Assembly: GCA_020633075.1 (NCBI GenBank)
Contig: JACKEI010000003.1
Location: forward strand, 1-64,000
Length of the DNA: 64,000 nt
Source of the DNA: Sandaracinaceae bacterium
GTDB taxonomy: Bacteria; Myxococcota_A; Polyangia; Polyangiales; Houyiibacteriaceae
Direction of reading: 5' to 3'
A program made the position numbers and the translations under genes. Positions within the stretch are counted from its first letter, which is position 1. Each line of letters starts with the position of its first letter. Below, piece by piece: positions 1-7,413 of the stretch. Below the pieces are notes generated by a model that made no database searches, was not told the DNA's origin, and was given only the letters and a program-made list of their open reading frames with translations.

Positions 1-1
1 G

Positions 2-463
2 CGCGAGGGGCTGGCCTTCGAGTCCCCGGTGGAGAGCGACTGCGCTCCCCTGGCCGCGCCGGTGCACGCCCTGCTGGACGCCGGGCTCTCGCTACACTGC
101 CTCCGCGACGCCACGCGCGGGGGGCTCGCGACGGTGCTCAACGAGGTCGCGCTCGACGGGGGTGTGAGCATCACCGTCGACGAGCTGGCCATCCCCGTGT
201 CGGAGGGGGTCGCGGGCGCCTGCGAGCTGCTGGGCCTGGACCCGCTCTACGTAGCCTGCGAGGGCCGCATGGTGGTGTTCCTCCCCGAGGCTGACGCCGA
301 GCGAGCCCTCGGCATCCTGCGCAACCACCCTGCGAGCGCCAACGCAGCGCGCATCGGCACCGTCACGGAGGGCCCCGCGGGCATGGTGTCCCTCAGAACC
401 CGGCTCGGCGGCAGCCGTCTCCTCGACCTGCTCTCGGGCGAGCAGCTCCCCCGCATCTGCTAG
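2..463 (+). CDS. hypE: Hydrogenase maturation protein HypE, C-terminal part (5' truncated by window edge)
   Basis: The frame is open from base 2, so the gene starts outside the window and only about 153 residues are seen. HypE is an AIR-synthase-like ATPase that dehydrates the carbamoyl group placed on its own C-terminal cysteine by HypF, giving the thiocyanate that supplies cyanide ligands to the Fe of [NiFe]-hydrogenase. Visible features are the DATRGG motif after the dimer region, the AIRS C-terminal half, and the diagnostic C-terminal tail ending PRIC, whose last residue is the modified Cys. The protein is therefore intact at its 3' end and probably functional. It is followed by a strong hairpin. 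Other hyp genes would be expected upstream, outside the window. Confidence 0.93.
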   Translation, partial: REGLAFESPVESDCAPLAAPVHALLDAGLSLHCLRDATRGGLATVLNEVALDGGVSITVDELAIPVSEGVAGACELLGLDPLYVACEGRMVVFLPEADAERALGILRNHPASANAARIGTVTEGPAGMVSLRTRLGGSRLLDLLSGEQLPRIC

Positions 464-498
464 GCGCGAGGCGGGGGAGCTGCCGGACAGCGGAACGC

Positions 499-535
499 AG
501 CGCGCCCCCTGCTCGATGAGAGCAAGGGGCGCGCT
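499..535. terminator. Bidirectional hairpin terminator between hypE and the fasciclin gene
   Basis: A 16-bp inverted repeat (499-514 with 520-535, one mismatch) encloses the 5-nt loop GATGA. It lies between two convergent genes. There is no clear T-tract on the plus side, so intrinsic termination is inferred from stem strength and position. Confidence 0.6.
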
Positions 536-570
536 ACGACTTGAAGGTGTGCTTCGGCCGGAGCGGACGC

Positions 571-1938
571 TCAGAGAGTCGGCACCATCACGTCTGCCAG
601 GACGTGGACGACGCCGTTGCTGACGTGGATGTCGAGCAGCGTCGGGACCACCTCCGCGCCGGCGATGGTGGGCGGCGAGACCGACACATCCACGGTGGCC
701 GCCTGGCCCAGCGCCGTCGCGACGTTGCCGTTGGCCAGGCCGGTGGAGAGCACAGGAGCCGCGAAGGTCGCGGGGTCCAGCACGTGGTACTGGAGCACTT
801 GGGCCACCTGCGCGTCCGTCAGGCCATCGACGGTGGACTGAATGGCGGTGAAGGCCGCGTTCGTCGGCGCAAACACGGTGAAGCCCGTGGCGGAGCCCGG
901 AGCGGCGCCGGAGAGCAGCGCGGCGATGCCCGCGCCGGAGTTGTCCGCGCGACCCACCGCGGCGGCGAGGCTGGTGAGGCCCGCGATGCCCGCCATGTCG
1001 ATCACGGTCGGCGGCAGCAGCACTCCGTCGATCACGTGGACGATACCGTTGGTGCAGCCCACATCGGCGAGCACCACGTCGATGCCGTTGACCGCCACGC
1101 CGGCGCTGGTGTCGAACAGGAGCGTCATGTTGTTGCCGGCCGTGTTGGTCGCGAGCGCGTTGGCGCGGGCGGGAACCGAGCCGCTCGGAACGGCGCCGGA
1201 CAGCACGTGATAGAGCAGCACGCTCGCCAGCGCGTCACCCGTGGGGCGGGCGCCACCATCGGGGAAGGCGTCATTCGTGGGCGCGAACACGGTGAACGGA
1301 CCTTCCTCGGCCAGCGTCGTCGCCAGCTCCGCGTCCACGACGGCCTCGAGCAGGTCCGACAGGCCCGCGTAGCGCGCCATGTCCGCGACGCTCGGCGGCA
1401 ACAGGACGCGGTCGATGACGTGGATGACGCCATTCGACGCCGCGATGTCGGGGGTACCCACCGTGGCTCCGCCTTCGACCGCGTTGCCGCCGTTGATGGT
1501 CACGCCACCCGTGGTCCCGAGGATGAGCGACAGGCTCCAGGTTCCGCTCTCGTCCTGGGCGGCCGAGTCGACGGGGCCGGCGGTCACCGCGCTGCTGCCC
1601 ACCGCGGCACCCGACACCACGTGGTAGAGGAGGATGGTGGTGAGGGTGTCCACGTCCATCGCCTCGACGTCGGCGAGCGTGATGCCCGAGGCGGCGAAGG
1701 CGGCGTTGTTGGGAGCGAAGACCGTGAAGGGCCCGGCCGACTGGAGAGTCGAGACGAGGTCGGCGCGCTGCAGCGCGGCGACCAGGATGCTGAAGTCGCT
1801 GCTGCCGACGGCGACGTCGACGATGGTGTTGGACGGGCCGGCGTCCGGGGTGGGCGGAGTGCCGTTGGAGTCTCCGCAGCCGACGAGGGCGAGAATGGAC
1901 ACGAGCAGTGTCGCGGACTTGAGGATATGTTTCATCAT
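571..1938 (-). CDS. Lipoprotein with three fasciclin (FAS1) domains
   Basis: This 455-residue secreted lipoprotein has a lipobox ending LALVGC with the acylated Cys at residue 21. The start at 1938 is preferred because AAGGAC sits about 6 nt upstream and it places the signal peptide at the N-terminus; the frame itself is open further upstream. Three FAS1 domains follow (about residues 36-170, 171-305 and 306-453), each with the H1 signature FTVFAPTN/FAPNN and the H2 signature YHV...HVID/HVLA. FAS1 proteins are adhesion or stress proteins. A fasciclin gene belongs to the RpoE-ChrR singlet-oxygen regulon of Rhodobacter alongside cfaA-type genes. Here it is divergent from a B12-type MerR regulator next to a cfa trio, so a role in photo-oxidative stress is inferred from context. 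Confidence 0.9.
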   Translation of the reverse strand: MMKHILKSATLLVSILALVGCGDSNGTPPTPDAGPSNTIVDVAVGSSDFSILVAALQRADLVSTLQSAGPFTVFAPNNAAFAASGITLADVEAMDVDTLTTILLYHVVSGAAVGSSAVTAGPVDSAAQDESGTWSLSLILGTTGGVTINGGNAVEGGATVGTPDIAASNGVIHVIDRVLLPPSVADMARYAGLSDLLEAVVDAELATTLAEEGPFTVFAPTNDAFPDGGARPTGDALASVLLYHVLSGAVPSGSVPARANALATNTAGNNMTLLFDTSAGVAVNGIDVVLADVGCTNGIVHVIDGVLLPPTVIDMAGIAGLTSLAAAVGRADNSGAGIAALLSGAAPGSATGFTVFAPTNAAFTAIQSTVDGLTDAQVAQVLQYHVLDPATFAAPVLSTGLANGNVATALGQAATVDVSVSPPTIAGAEVVPTLLDIHVSNGVVHVLADVMVPTL

Positions 1939-2005
1939 GGATACGTCCTTGAGTTTTGGAGCGCTGCACCGCGCTGGCAAACCCATCTTGGATCGTGTTT
2001 TGTTG

Positions 2006-2059
2006 TTGTCCAGCTTTTTTCTGAACAGCGGTGTGATTTTCTCTTAAATACTTGGACAA
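2006..2059. promoter_or_regulatory. Divergent control region with repeated TTGTCCA element (candidate MerR-B12 operator)
   Basis: The fasciclin gene and the merR-B12 gene share this region. TTGTCCA at 2006-2012 is followed by CTTTTT and CTGAAC, and an inverted TGGACAA lies at 2053-2059. The first element matches 6464-6484, in the divergent region upstream of the FAD oxidoreductase, at 18 of 21 positions with only transitions. The overlapping stretch 2021-2042 (minus strand AGAAAATC ... TGTTCAG) also recurs at 6413-6432. That the regulator binds here is inference from recurrence at the two divergent promoters of one locus. Confidence 0.5.
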
Positions 2060-2076
2060 CCACCCGACAGACGCCC

Positions 2077-3018
2077 ATGCTTCGGGTATCTAGGACGTTT
2101 CCAGTGCAACCATCACGTTCCGCTCCTGTCTACCCAATGCGCGTCGTCTCCCGTCGGACTGGCCTCAGCGCCGACCTCATCAGAGCGTGGGAGAAGCGCT
2201 ATCAGGCCATCTCCCCCGACCGCACGGACGGGAACGCTCGACGCTACTCGCAGGCGGAGATCCAACGCCTCGAGCTGCTGCGCGACGTGGTCGCGCGCGG
2301 CCACGCCATCAGCGACATGGCCAAGCTCCCCAACGAGACGCTCGCTGCCTTGTTGGCCGAAGAGCTACCCAGCGCGGCGGACACGGCCACGGAGGAGACG
2401 CTGATGGCCTACGTGGCCGCCATCGAGGCGTGGGACCTGCGCGAGTCGCAGGCCATCTTGTCGCGGGCCGCCGCGCTCCGCCCGCCAGACGCGCTCGCGC
2501 TGGAGGTCCTGTCTCCCATCCTGCGCGCCGTGGGTGACAGCTGGCAGCGCGGACGGCTGTCCGTGAGCCAGGAGCACGCCGCCAGCGCTCAGGTGCGCGG
2601 GCTGCTCGCCACCCTGCTGCAGACCATCTCGGTGGACCGCGGCGCGCCAAAGCTGCTGATCGCGGCGCCCGAAGGGCACGAGCACGAGCTGGGGGGCCTG
2701 ATCGCAGCGGTCCTCGGCGCGCAGGTGGGCGTGGCGCCGGTGTACCTCGGCGCCAACGTGCCGCTCGCTGAGCTGGAGTCCACGCTCGTCCGCACGGGCG
2801 CTGAGGTGGTCCTCCTCGCCGTCTCCCGCGCTATCGACGATGCCGAGCTGGCCGCGCTGCGCACTGCGGTGACGCAACTCACGGCGCACTGCGCCGTGTG
2901 GATCGGGTGTCCGGCAGGTCACGCCCTCGAGGCCCTCGGAGCGCTCGACCGCGTGCGCGTGCTCACGTCGCTGCCTGCCTTTCAGACGGCTGCGCTGCAC
3001 CTCGGGCGCAAGGCCTGA
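2077..3018 (+). CDS. MerR-family regulator with cobalamin-binding domain (CarH/LitR-like photoreceptor)
   Basis: The 313-residue protein has an N-terminal MerR winged helix (YPMRVVSRRTGLS...AWEKRY, about residues 19-85), a helical cap and a C-terminal Rossmann B12 domain. The cap carries the W-x9-EH motif typical of CarH-type adenosylcobalamin photoreceptors (W156, E166, H167). The B12 domain has EGHEHELG with H203 positioned as the lower axial ligand, then VYLGANVP. In the characterised family, dark tetramers with AdoB12 repress and light releases DNA. Starts at 2077 or 2137 are both possible; neither has a clear Shine-Dalgarno sequence. It is divergent from the fasciclin gene and convergent with the FAD-DUF1365-cfa operon, the classic LitR/CarH neighbourhood. 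Light regulation itself is inferred. Confidence 0.88.
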   Translation: MLRVSRTFPVQPSRSAPVYPMRVVSRRTGLSADLIRAWEKRYQAISPDRTDGNARRYSQAEIQRLELLRDVVARGHAISDMAKLPNETLAALLAEELPSAADTATEETLMAYVAAIEAWDLRESQAILSRAAALRPPDALALEVLSPILRAVGDSWQRGRLSVSQEHAASAQVRGLLATLLQTISVDRGAPKLLIAAPEGHEHELGGLIAAVLGAQVGVAPVYLGANVPLAELESTLVRTGAEVVLLAVSRAIDDAELAALRTAVTQLTAHCAVWIGCPAGHALEALGALDRVRVLTSLPAFQTAALHLGRKA

Positions 3019-3058
3019 CGGCCCCGACCGGGCCGCCACGGCGAGCGAGTCGGGGCCG
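3019..3058. terminator. Inverted repeat between convergent merR and cfa genes
   Basis: A 10-bp GC-rich stem (3019-3028 with 3049-3058, CGGCCCCGAC) with a 20-nt loop lies directly after the merR stop and before the cfa stop. It is a plausible bidirectional terminator, weakened by the long loop and the lack of a T-run. Confidence 0.4.
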
Positions 3059-3061
3059 GGA

Positions 3062-4348
3062 TCAGAGCCGCCGCGGGATGGGCGGGGTGAGCTGCGCCCT
3101 GCGGTTGCCCGGCTTGGCCAGGAGCAGCTGCACGTTGGACAGCCGCCGCTCCTCGAAGCCCGCCTCGCAGTAGGCCAGGTACAGAGTCCACAGGCGCACG
3201 AAGCGGTCGTCGTAGCCCAGCGCCCGCACCTCGTCCTCGCGCGCCAAGAAGCGACGTCGCCACTCGGCGAGGGTGCGCGCGTAGCTGGGTCCCAGGTCCT
3301 CGAGTGAGGTCACGCGCAAGTCGCCCGTGCGCGCCATGGAGCCCAGCATGCCGCTCACGCTCGGGATGAAGCACCCCGGGAAGATGTAGCGCTTGATGAA
3401 GTCCACGTTGCGCAGCGCGCTCTCGTAGCGCGAGTCCTCGATGGTGATGGCCTGCAGCAGACCCAAGCCGTCGGGCGTGAGCAGCGCGGAGAGCTTGGCG
3501 AAGTAGGTGTCCTGGTAGTCGGCGCCGACGGCCTCGATCATCTCGAGGGAGACCAGCTTGTCGTACGTGCCGCGCAGGTCACGGTAGTCCTCGAAGAGCA
3601 CCGTCACCTTGTCGGCCACGCCGGCGCGCGCGACCCGCTCGAGGGCCAGCTCACGCTGCGCACGCGAGATGGTGGTGGTCGTCACCTGGCAGCCGTAACG
3701 CTGGGCCGCGTGGATGGCCATGCCGCCCCAGCCCGTGCCAATCTCCAGCAGGTGGTCGCTGGACCGCAGGTCGAGCTTGGCACAGATGCGCTCCAGCCTT
3801 CGCTCCTGCGCCACCTCGAGGGTGTCCTCGGCCTCGGTGTAGAGGGCCGAGGAGTACATCATCGAGTCATCCAGGAAGAGCCGGAACAGGTCGTTCCCGA
3901 GGTCGTAGTGCGCGGCGATGTTCTTCTTGCTGCCCGCCCGGGTGTTGCGGTTGCGCGCGTGGAAGCGGTCGAGGAGCACGCCGCCCAGGCGCGTGAGCCC
4001 GCTGCCCTCGACGCCGTCGAGCACGTCCGTGTTGCGCACGAAGAGCCGCACGAGACCCACCAGGTCGTCGCAGCGCCACACACCGTCGCCGTAGCTGCCG
4101 CACACGCCGACGCTGCCCTGCGTGGCTGCGCCCAGGTAGAACGCCTCGGTGTCCGCGACGCTCACCTCCACGGCCAGTCCGTCGCTGCTGGGCGCCCCGA
4201 GACGCGCCACCCCGAAGGCGTCGCGCAGCACCAGCACTCCCTCGCTCAGGTGAGCGAGGCGCTGCAGCAGGCGGCCGCGCAGGAAGCGCACCAGGGACGC
4301 GTTCTTGCGAACCACGAGATCGAGAGGAGCAGCAGTGGAGGTGTTCAC
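3062..4348 (-). CDS. cfa: Cyclopropane-fatty-acyl-phospholipid synthase-like methyltransferase
   Basis: The 428-residue SAM-dependent methyltransferase is of the CFAS (Mycolic_acid_cyclopropane) family. It has the family hallmark AHYDLGNDLF...MMYS at about 146-166, SAM motif I LLEIGTGWGG at 200-209, and LVSLEMIEAVG and GCFIPS further on. The reaction is methyl(ene) transfer from SAM to unsaturated acyl chains of membrane phospholipids. In CarH/ChrR-type clusters the homologue is linked to membrane protection against singlet oxygen, and related methyltransferases act in furan fatty acid synthesis. The gene is third in a three-gene operon; its ATG overlaps the DUF1365 stop by 4 bp, so translation is probably coupled. 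Confidence 0.93.
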   Translation of the reverse strand: MNTSTAAPLDLVVRKNASLVRFLRGRLLQRLAHLSEGVLVLRDAFGVARLGAPSSDGLAVEVSVADTEAFYLGAATQGSVGVCGSYGDGVWRCDDLVGLVRLFVRNTDVLDGVEGSGLTRLGGVLLDRFHARNRNTRAGSKKNIAAHYDLGNDLFRLFLDDSMMYSSALYTEAEDTLEVAQERRLERICAKLDLRSSDHLLEIGTGWGGMAIHAAQRYGCQVTTTTISRAQRELALERVARAGVADKVTVLFEDYRDLRGTYDKLVSLEMIEAVGADYQDTYFAKLSALLTPDGLGLLQAITIEDSRYESALRNVDFIKRYIFPGCFIPSVSGMLGSMARTGDLRVTSLEDLGPSYARTLAEWRRRFLAREDEVRALGYDDRFVRLWTLYLAYCEAGFEERRLSNVQLLLAKPGNRRAQLTPPIPRRL

Positions 4349-5118
4349 GATGTGGGGGCCTTTCGCAGTCGGGGGTGCTCGTAGAACGGGTTGCGCTTCA
4401 GGTAGACGCGCAGCGCCTGGTAGTGGATCCCGACCATCACGCCGATGGTCATGGGCGGCAGCCGCAGGAGCGCACGAGCCACATGGCGGAGATCGAGCGG
4501 CTCGCGCGCTGTGGTGAGGGTGGCCACGAACACGCTCTCGCCATCACGCAGCGCATCCATGTGCACGTGCAGACCGTCTGCCGGCTCTGAGAAGCGCCAG
4601 CGGTACCGCAGGTCCATGGGCAGGAAGGGGGACACGTGAAAGGCCTTGTCGAACGCGAAGGTCAGACGACCGCCTCCGCGCTGGGCATCGCGGGCGCGCA
4701 GCACGTAGGCATGGCGCTCCTTCCAGGGCGTGTTCGTGATCTCGGCGACGATGGTGTCGAGGGTCTGGCCGTCCGCCTCGAAGCAGTAGTAGAAGGTGAC
4801 CGGGTTGAAGCAGTAGCCGAAGTAGCGCGGGTGCGTGAGCATGCGCACGGGGCCCTCCGGTCGGTGGCCCAGCGTCTCGTACACGCGCGTGAGCACGGCC
4901 TCCTTGAGCGGCACGCGCGGGTCACCCAGGTAGTCGCTGCGGCGAAACGACAGCACGTTGGGGCGCTCCAGCGAGAAGCACGGGAGGCGCGCGGCCACCT
5001 GCTCGAGCTCGTCCAGGTCGAGGTAGAAGAGACCCAGGGTGTAGCGGAAGGCGTGAGGTCGGGGCGCGAGCCGCTGGTGCCGCACGCTGCCGGTGTAGAG
5101 CGCGCTCGCGAGCGTCAC
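4345..5118 (-). CDS. DUF1365 protein
   Basis: The 257-residue protein matches the DUF1365 family by the N-terminal LYTGSVRHQRLAPRPHAFRY and the signature HPRYFGYCFNPVTFYYCF (about 96-113), followed by TNTPWKERHAYVL and FHVSPF. Biochemical function is unknown. The family is almost always found between an FAD amine-oxidase-like protein and a CFA-type methyltransferase, as here, which suggests a role in modifying membrane acyl chains. It overlaps both neighbours by 4 bp (ATGA-type junctions). The C-terminal DUF1365 domain is complete and no signal peptide is present. Confidence 0.92.
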   Translation of the reverse strand: MTLASALYTGSVRHQRLAPRPHAFRYTLGLFYLDLDELEQVAARLPCFSLERPNVLSFRRSDYLGDPRVPLKEAVLTRVYETLGHRPEGPVRMLTHPRYFGYCFNPVTFYYCFEADGQTLDTIVAEITNTPWKERHAYVLRARDAQRGGGRLTFAFDKAFHVSPFLPMDLRYRWRFSEPADGLHVHMDALRDGESVFVATLTTAREPLDLRHVARALLRLPPMTIGVMVGIHYQALRVYLKRNPFYEHPRLRKAPTS

Positions 5119-6377
5119 GCGAACCTCCCGCCCAGGCGCGCGGCGACCTTCACGGCGCTTCGAAAGCCGTCCTCGTGGAACCCGAAGCCGAAGTAGGCCC
5201 CGGCGTAGTGCGTGTGCCGTCCTTCGTCCAACACGGCCAGCCGCTCACTCGCGGCCACGCTCTCTCGCGTGAAGCGCGGATGGTGGTAGCGCATGCGCGC
5301 GACGAGCTTCGACGGGTCCACGGCGTCGGTGCGGTTGAGCGTCACCACGAAGGGCTCGGGCGACGCGATGCCCTGCAGCAGGTGCATGCCGTAGCTCACG
5401 GTGCAGGCATCTCCCGGCTCGCGCGGGACCAGCGCGTTCCAAGCGGCCGTGGCCTTCGCCGTGCGCGGCAGCAGGCTGGCGTCGTGGTGCAGCGCGACGT
5501 CGTTCTCGATGTAGGGGATGGCACCAAGCAGTGCCCGCTCTTGCTCGCTCGGGTCCGCCAGCAGGGCCAGCGCTTGGTCCGAGTGACAGGCGATGACGAT
5601 CTCGTCGAAGCGCTCGTCGCCGCGCTTCGACGTCACGGTCACGCCCTCGGCGCCGCGGGAGACGCGCAGCACCGGGGTCTGCGTGTGCACGGTCGCGCTC
5701 GAGCGCGCGAGGATGGCCTTCACGTAGCTGTGCGAGCCTCCCTCCACCACCCGCCAGGTGGGCCTCCCGGTGAACGAGAGCATGTGGTGGTTGGCCATGA
5801 AGCGCACCAAGAACGCCATGGGCAGCTCCAGCGCCTGACCGCTGGGGCAGGACCAGAGGGCGGAGGCCATGGGCGCGAGGTGATCGTCGCGGAAGGCGTC
5901 CCCGTAGCGCTCGTCCGCCAGGTACGCACCAACCGAGCGCAGGTCGCCTCGCTCCAGCACGCCCGGGGCCTCCCGGTAGAACCGACCCAGGTCACGGAGC
6001 ATCCCCAGAAAGCGGGGCGACACCAGGTTGCGGCGCTGGCAGAAGAGGGAGTCCAGGTTGGTCGCGTTGTACTCCAGCCCGGTGCGTGCGTTGGACACCG
6101 CGAAGCTCATCGTGGTGGCGCGGCTCCCCACGCCCAGCCTGTTGAGGAGGCGCGTGAACAGCGGGTAGTTCTCGGGGTTGTGCACGATGAAGCCCGAGTC
6201 GACGTGGAAGGTCTGGCCCCAGCGCTCCACGCGGTGGGTGTGGGTGTGGCCTCCGACGCGCTGGTCCGCCTCGAAGAGCGTCACGTCGTGGTGCGGCGAG
6301 AGCAGATAGAGAGCTCCGAGGCCGGCGATGCCGGAGCCGATGACCGCGATGCGTTGCCGTGGGATGCCCGAGTTCAT
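5115..6377 (-). CDS. FAD-dependent amine-oxidase-like oxidoreductase (NAD(P)-binding family)
   Basis: The 420-residue flavoprotein has the N-terminal dinucleotide motif RIAVIGSGIAGLGALYLL (G14, G16, G19), the FAD ribose acidic residue in LFEADQRVGGHTHTH, and a C-terminal AGAYFGFGFHEDG that contacts FAD. It is of the type annotated as NAD/FAD-binding protein or amine oxidase in LitR/ChrR clusters, and probably acts on unsaturated fatty acyl chains together with DUF1365 and Cfa (inference). The start at 6377 places the Rossmann fold at the N-terminus; 6395 is an alternative, and the frame is open up to 6515. No clear Shine-Dalgarno sequence precedes either start. It is the first gene of the coupled trio. 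Confidence 0.9.
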   Translation of the reverse strand: MNSGIPRQRIAVIGSGIAGLGALYLLSPHHDVTLFEADQRVGGHTHTHRVERWGQTFHVDSGFIVHNPENYPLFTRLLNRLGVGSRATTMSFAVSNARTGLEYNATNLDSLFCQRRNLVSPRFLGMLRDLGRFYREAPGVLERGDLRSVGAYLADERYGDAFRDDHLAPMASALWSCPSGQALELPMAFLVRFMANHHMLSFTGRPTWRVVEGGSHSYVKAILARSSATVHTQTPVLRVSRGAEGVTVTSKRGDERFDEIVIACHSDQALALLADPSEQERALLGAIPYIENDVALHHDASLLPRTAKATAAWNALVPREPGDACTVSYGMHLLQGIASPEPFVVTLNRTDAVDPSKLVARMRYHHPRFTRESVAASERLAVLDEGRHTHYAGAYFGFGFHEDGFRSAVKVAARLGGRFA

Positions 6378-6412
6378 GCCGACACTGTGTACCATTTTTT
6401 TATGGACACAAG

Positions 6413-6496
6413 CTGAACACGGGCGATTTTCTATGCACACTTTCCCAGACACGCGATACGTTCTTGTCCAACTTTTTCCTAAACCAGAGATTGACA
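6413..6496. promoter_or_regulatory. Second divergent control region sharing elements with 2006-2059
   Basis: TTGTCCA (6464-6470) followed by CTTTTT and CTAAAC matches the fasciclin/merR region at 18 of 21 positions. The stretch 6413-6432 (CTGAACA ... GATTTTCT) matches 2021-2042. TTGACA at 6491-6496 could be a -35 box for the rightward gene, which would then have an almost leaderless mRNA. The region separates the FAD oxidoreductase from the receiver-like gene. Confidence 0.48.
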
Positions 6497-6518
6497 CTGG
6501 TTGGTTTGGGTACACGCT

Positions 6519-7256
6519 ATGGCCATGACGCGTCTAGCCATCCTCGATGAACTCCTCCCTGCGCAGCTGCGCGAGCGCCCCGACGAGCTGAGCCCCGTGG
6601 AGGTGGTGTGGTCGGGCACGGACCCGGAGAAGCTGCTGCGCGACGCCGAGCGCACGCGACCCACCCTCCTCGCGCTCGACCTCGAGCTGCTAGGCGGTTC
6701 GGAGCGCGGACCTGCGGCGGTCCGGCGTCTCGTGGAGCAGACCGGCGCGGAGCTGGCCATCGTGCTGTACAGCTTTGCCAAGCGCGACGTGTTGCGCGAC
6801 GTGGCGCAGCCGGGGGTCCGCACCGTCCGCGCGCCGATCAGCCTCTCCTCCCTACGCACCCAGATGACCAGCGTGATCGTCCGCCACATGCTGAGCGGCG
6901 CGGAGGACGGAAGCGCGCTGCGCCCTGTCGAGGAGGCCCGCGCCCCGCGCCCCACGCCCATGGACGGTGGCCGCAACGCGCCGCCCCTCGCTGAGAGGGT
7001 GGTGCGCCGCTATAGCCGCGAGCAGCTCGGCCGCCTACGAGAGATCCAGTCGTCCGTGGACTGCGAGTGCCCCAACCACTTGTCGGAGCTGCTGCTGGGG
7101 CTCACGTCGTTCGAGGACTACTCCGCCGTGTGCGAGAACAAGAGCGCCGCGGACGCCGCCGTGCACCGCATGCTGTACGACAGCACCGTCCAGGCCAGAG
7201 CCATCATGGAAGAGGCGCTGACCAAGCTGATGGTGCACGAGAAGATCGTGCTCTGA
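6519..7256 (+). CDS. Unrecognised protein with receiver-like N-terminus and Cys-rich helical C-terminus
   Basis: The protein has about 245 residues. The first half reads like a degenerate response-regulator fold: hydrophobic strands LLALDLELLGG and LAIVLYSFA, then VRAPISLSSLRTQM in the place of the K-P loop. No convincing phospho-acceptor Asp context could be fixed. The second half is a distinct helical module with CECPNHLSELLLGL and YSAVCENKSAADAAVH, giving three Cys and two His that could bind metal or haem. ATG 6519 is preferred over the upstream TTG; ATG 6525 is also possible. It lies beside the MerR-B12 cluster and its promoter region carries the shared element, so it probably belongs to the same regulon. 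Function is unknown. Confidence 0.75.
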   Translation: MAMTRLAILDELLPAQLRERPDELSPVEVVWSGTDPEKLLRDAERTRPTLLALDLELLGGSERGPAAVRRLVEQTGAELAIVLYSFAKRDVLRDVAQPGVRTVRAPISLSSLRTQMTSVIVRHMLSGAEDGSALRPVEEARAPRPTPMDGGRNAPPLAERVVRRYSREQLGRLREIQSSVDCECPNHLSELLLGLTSFEDYSAVCENKSAADAAVHRMLYDSTVQARAIMEEALTKLMVHEKIVL

Positions 7257-7413
7257 GGGGTCGCCGCGGGCGACACGTGGGTCGCTGGCAGGGGTACGGG
7301 AGTGGTCGGCACTGATCGCGCGTTGCCGAGCACGACGCGCGCCATTGCGGTAGGCTCCCCCGGCGCCGGGCAGCCGCCACGCGCGGCTCGAGACCCCCGC
7401 CAGAGGAACGACC

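Noticed and set aside
7257..7413. GC-rich inverted bases before the ThDP gene that might be a riboswitch
   Set aside because: No TPP-riboswitch THI-box (CTGAGA) or other conserved core was seen.
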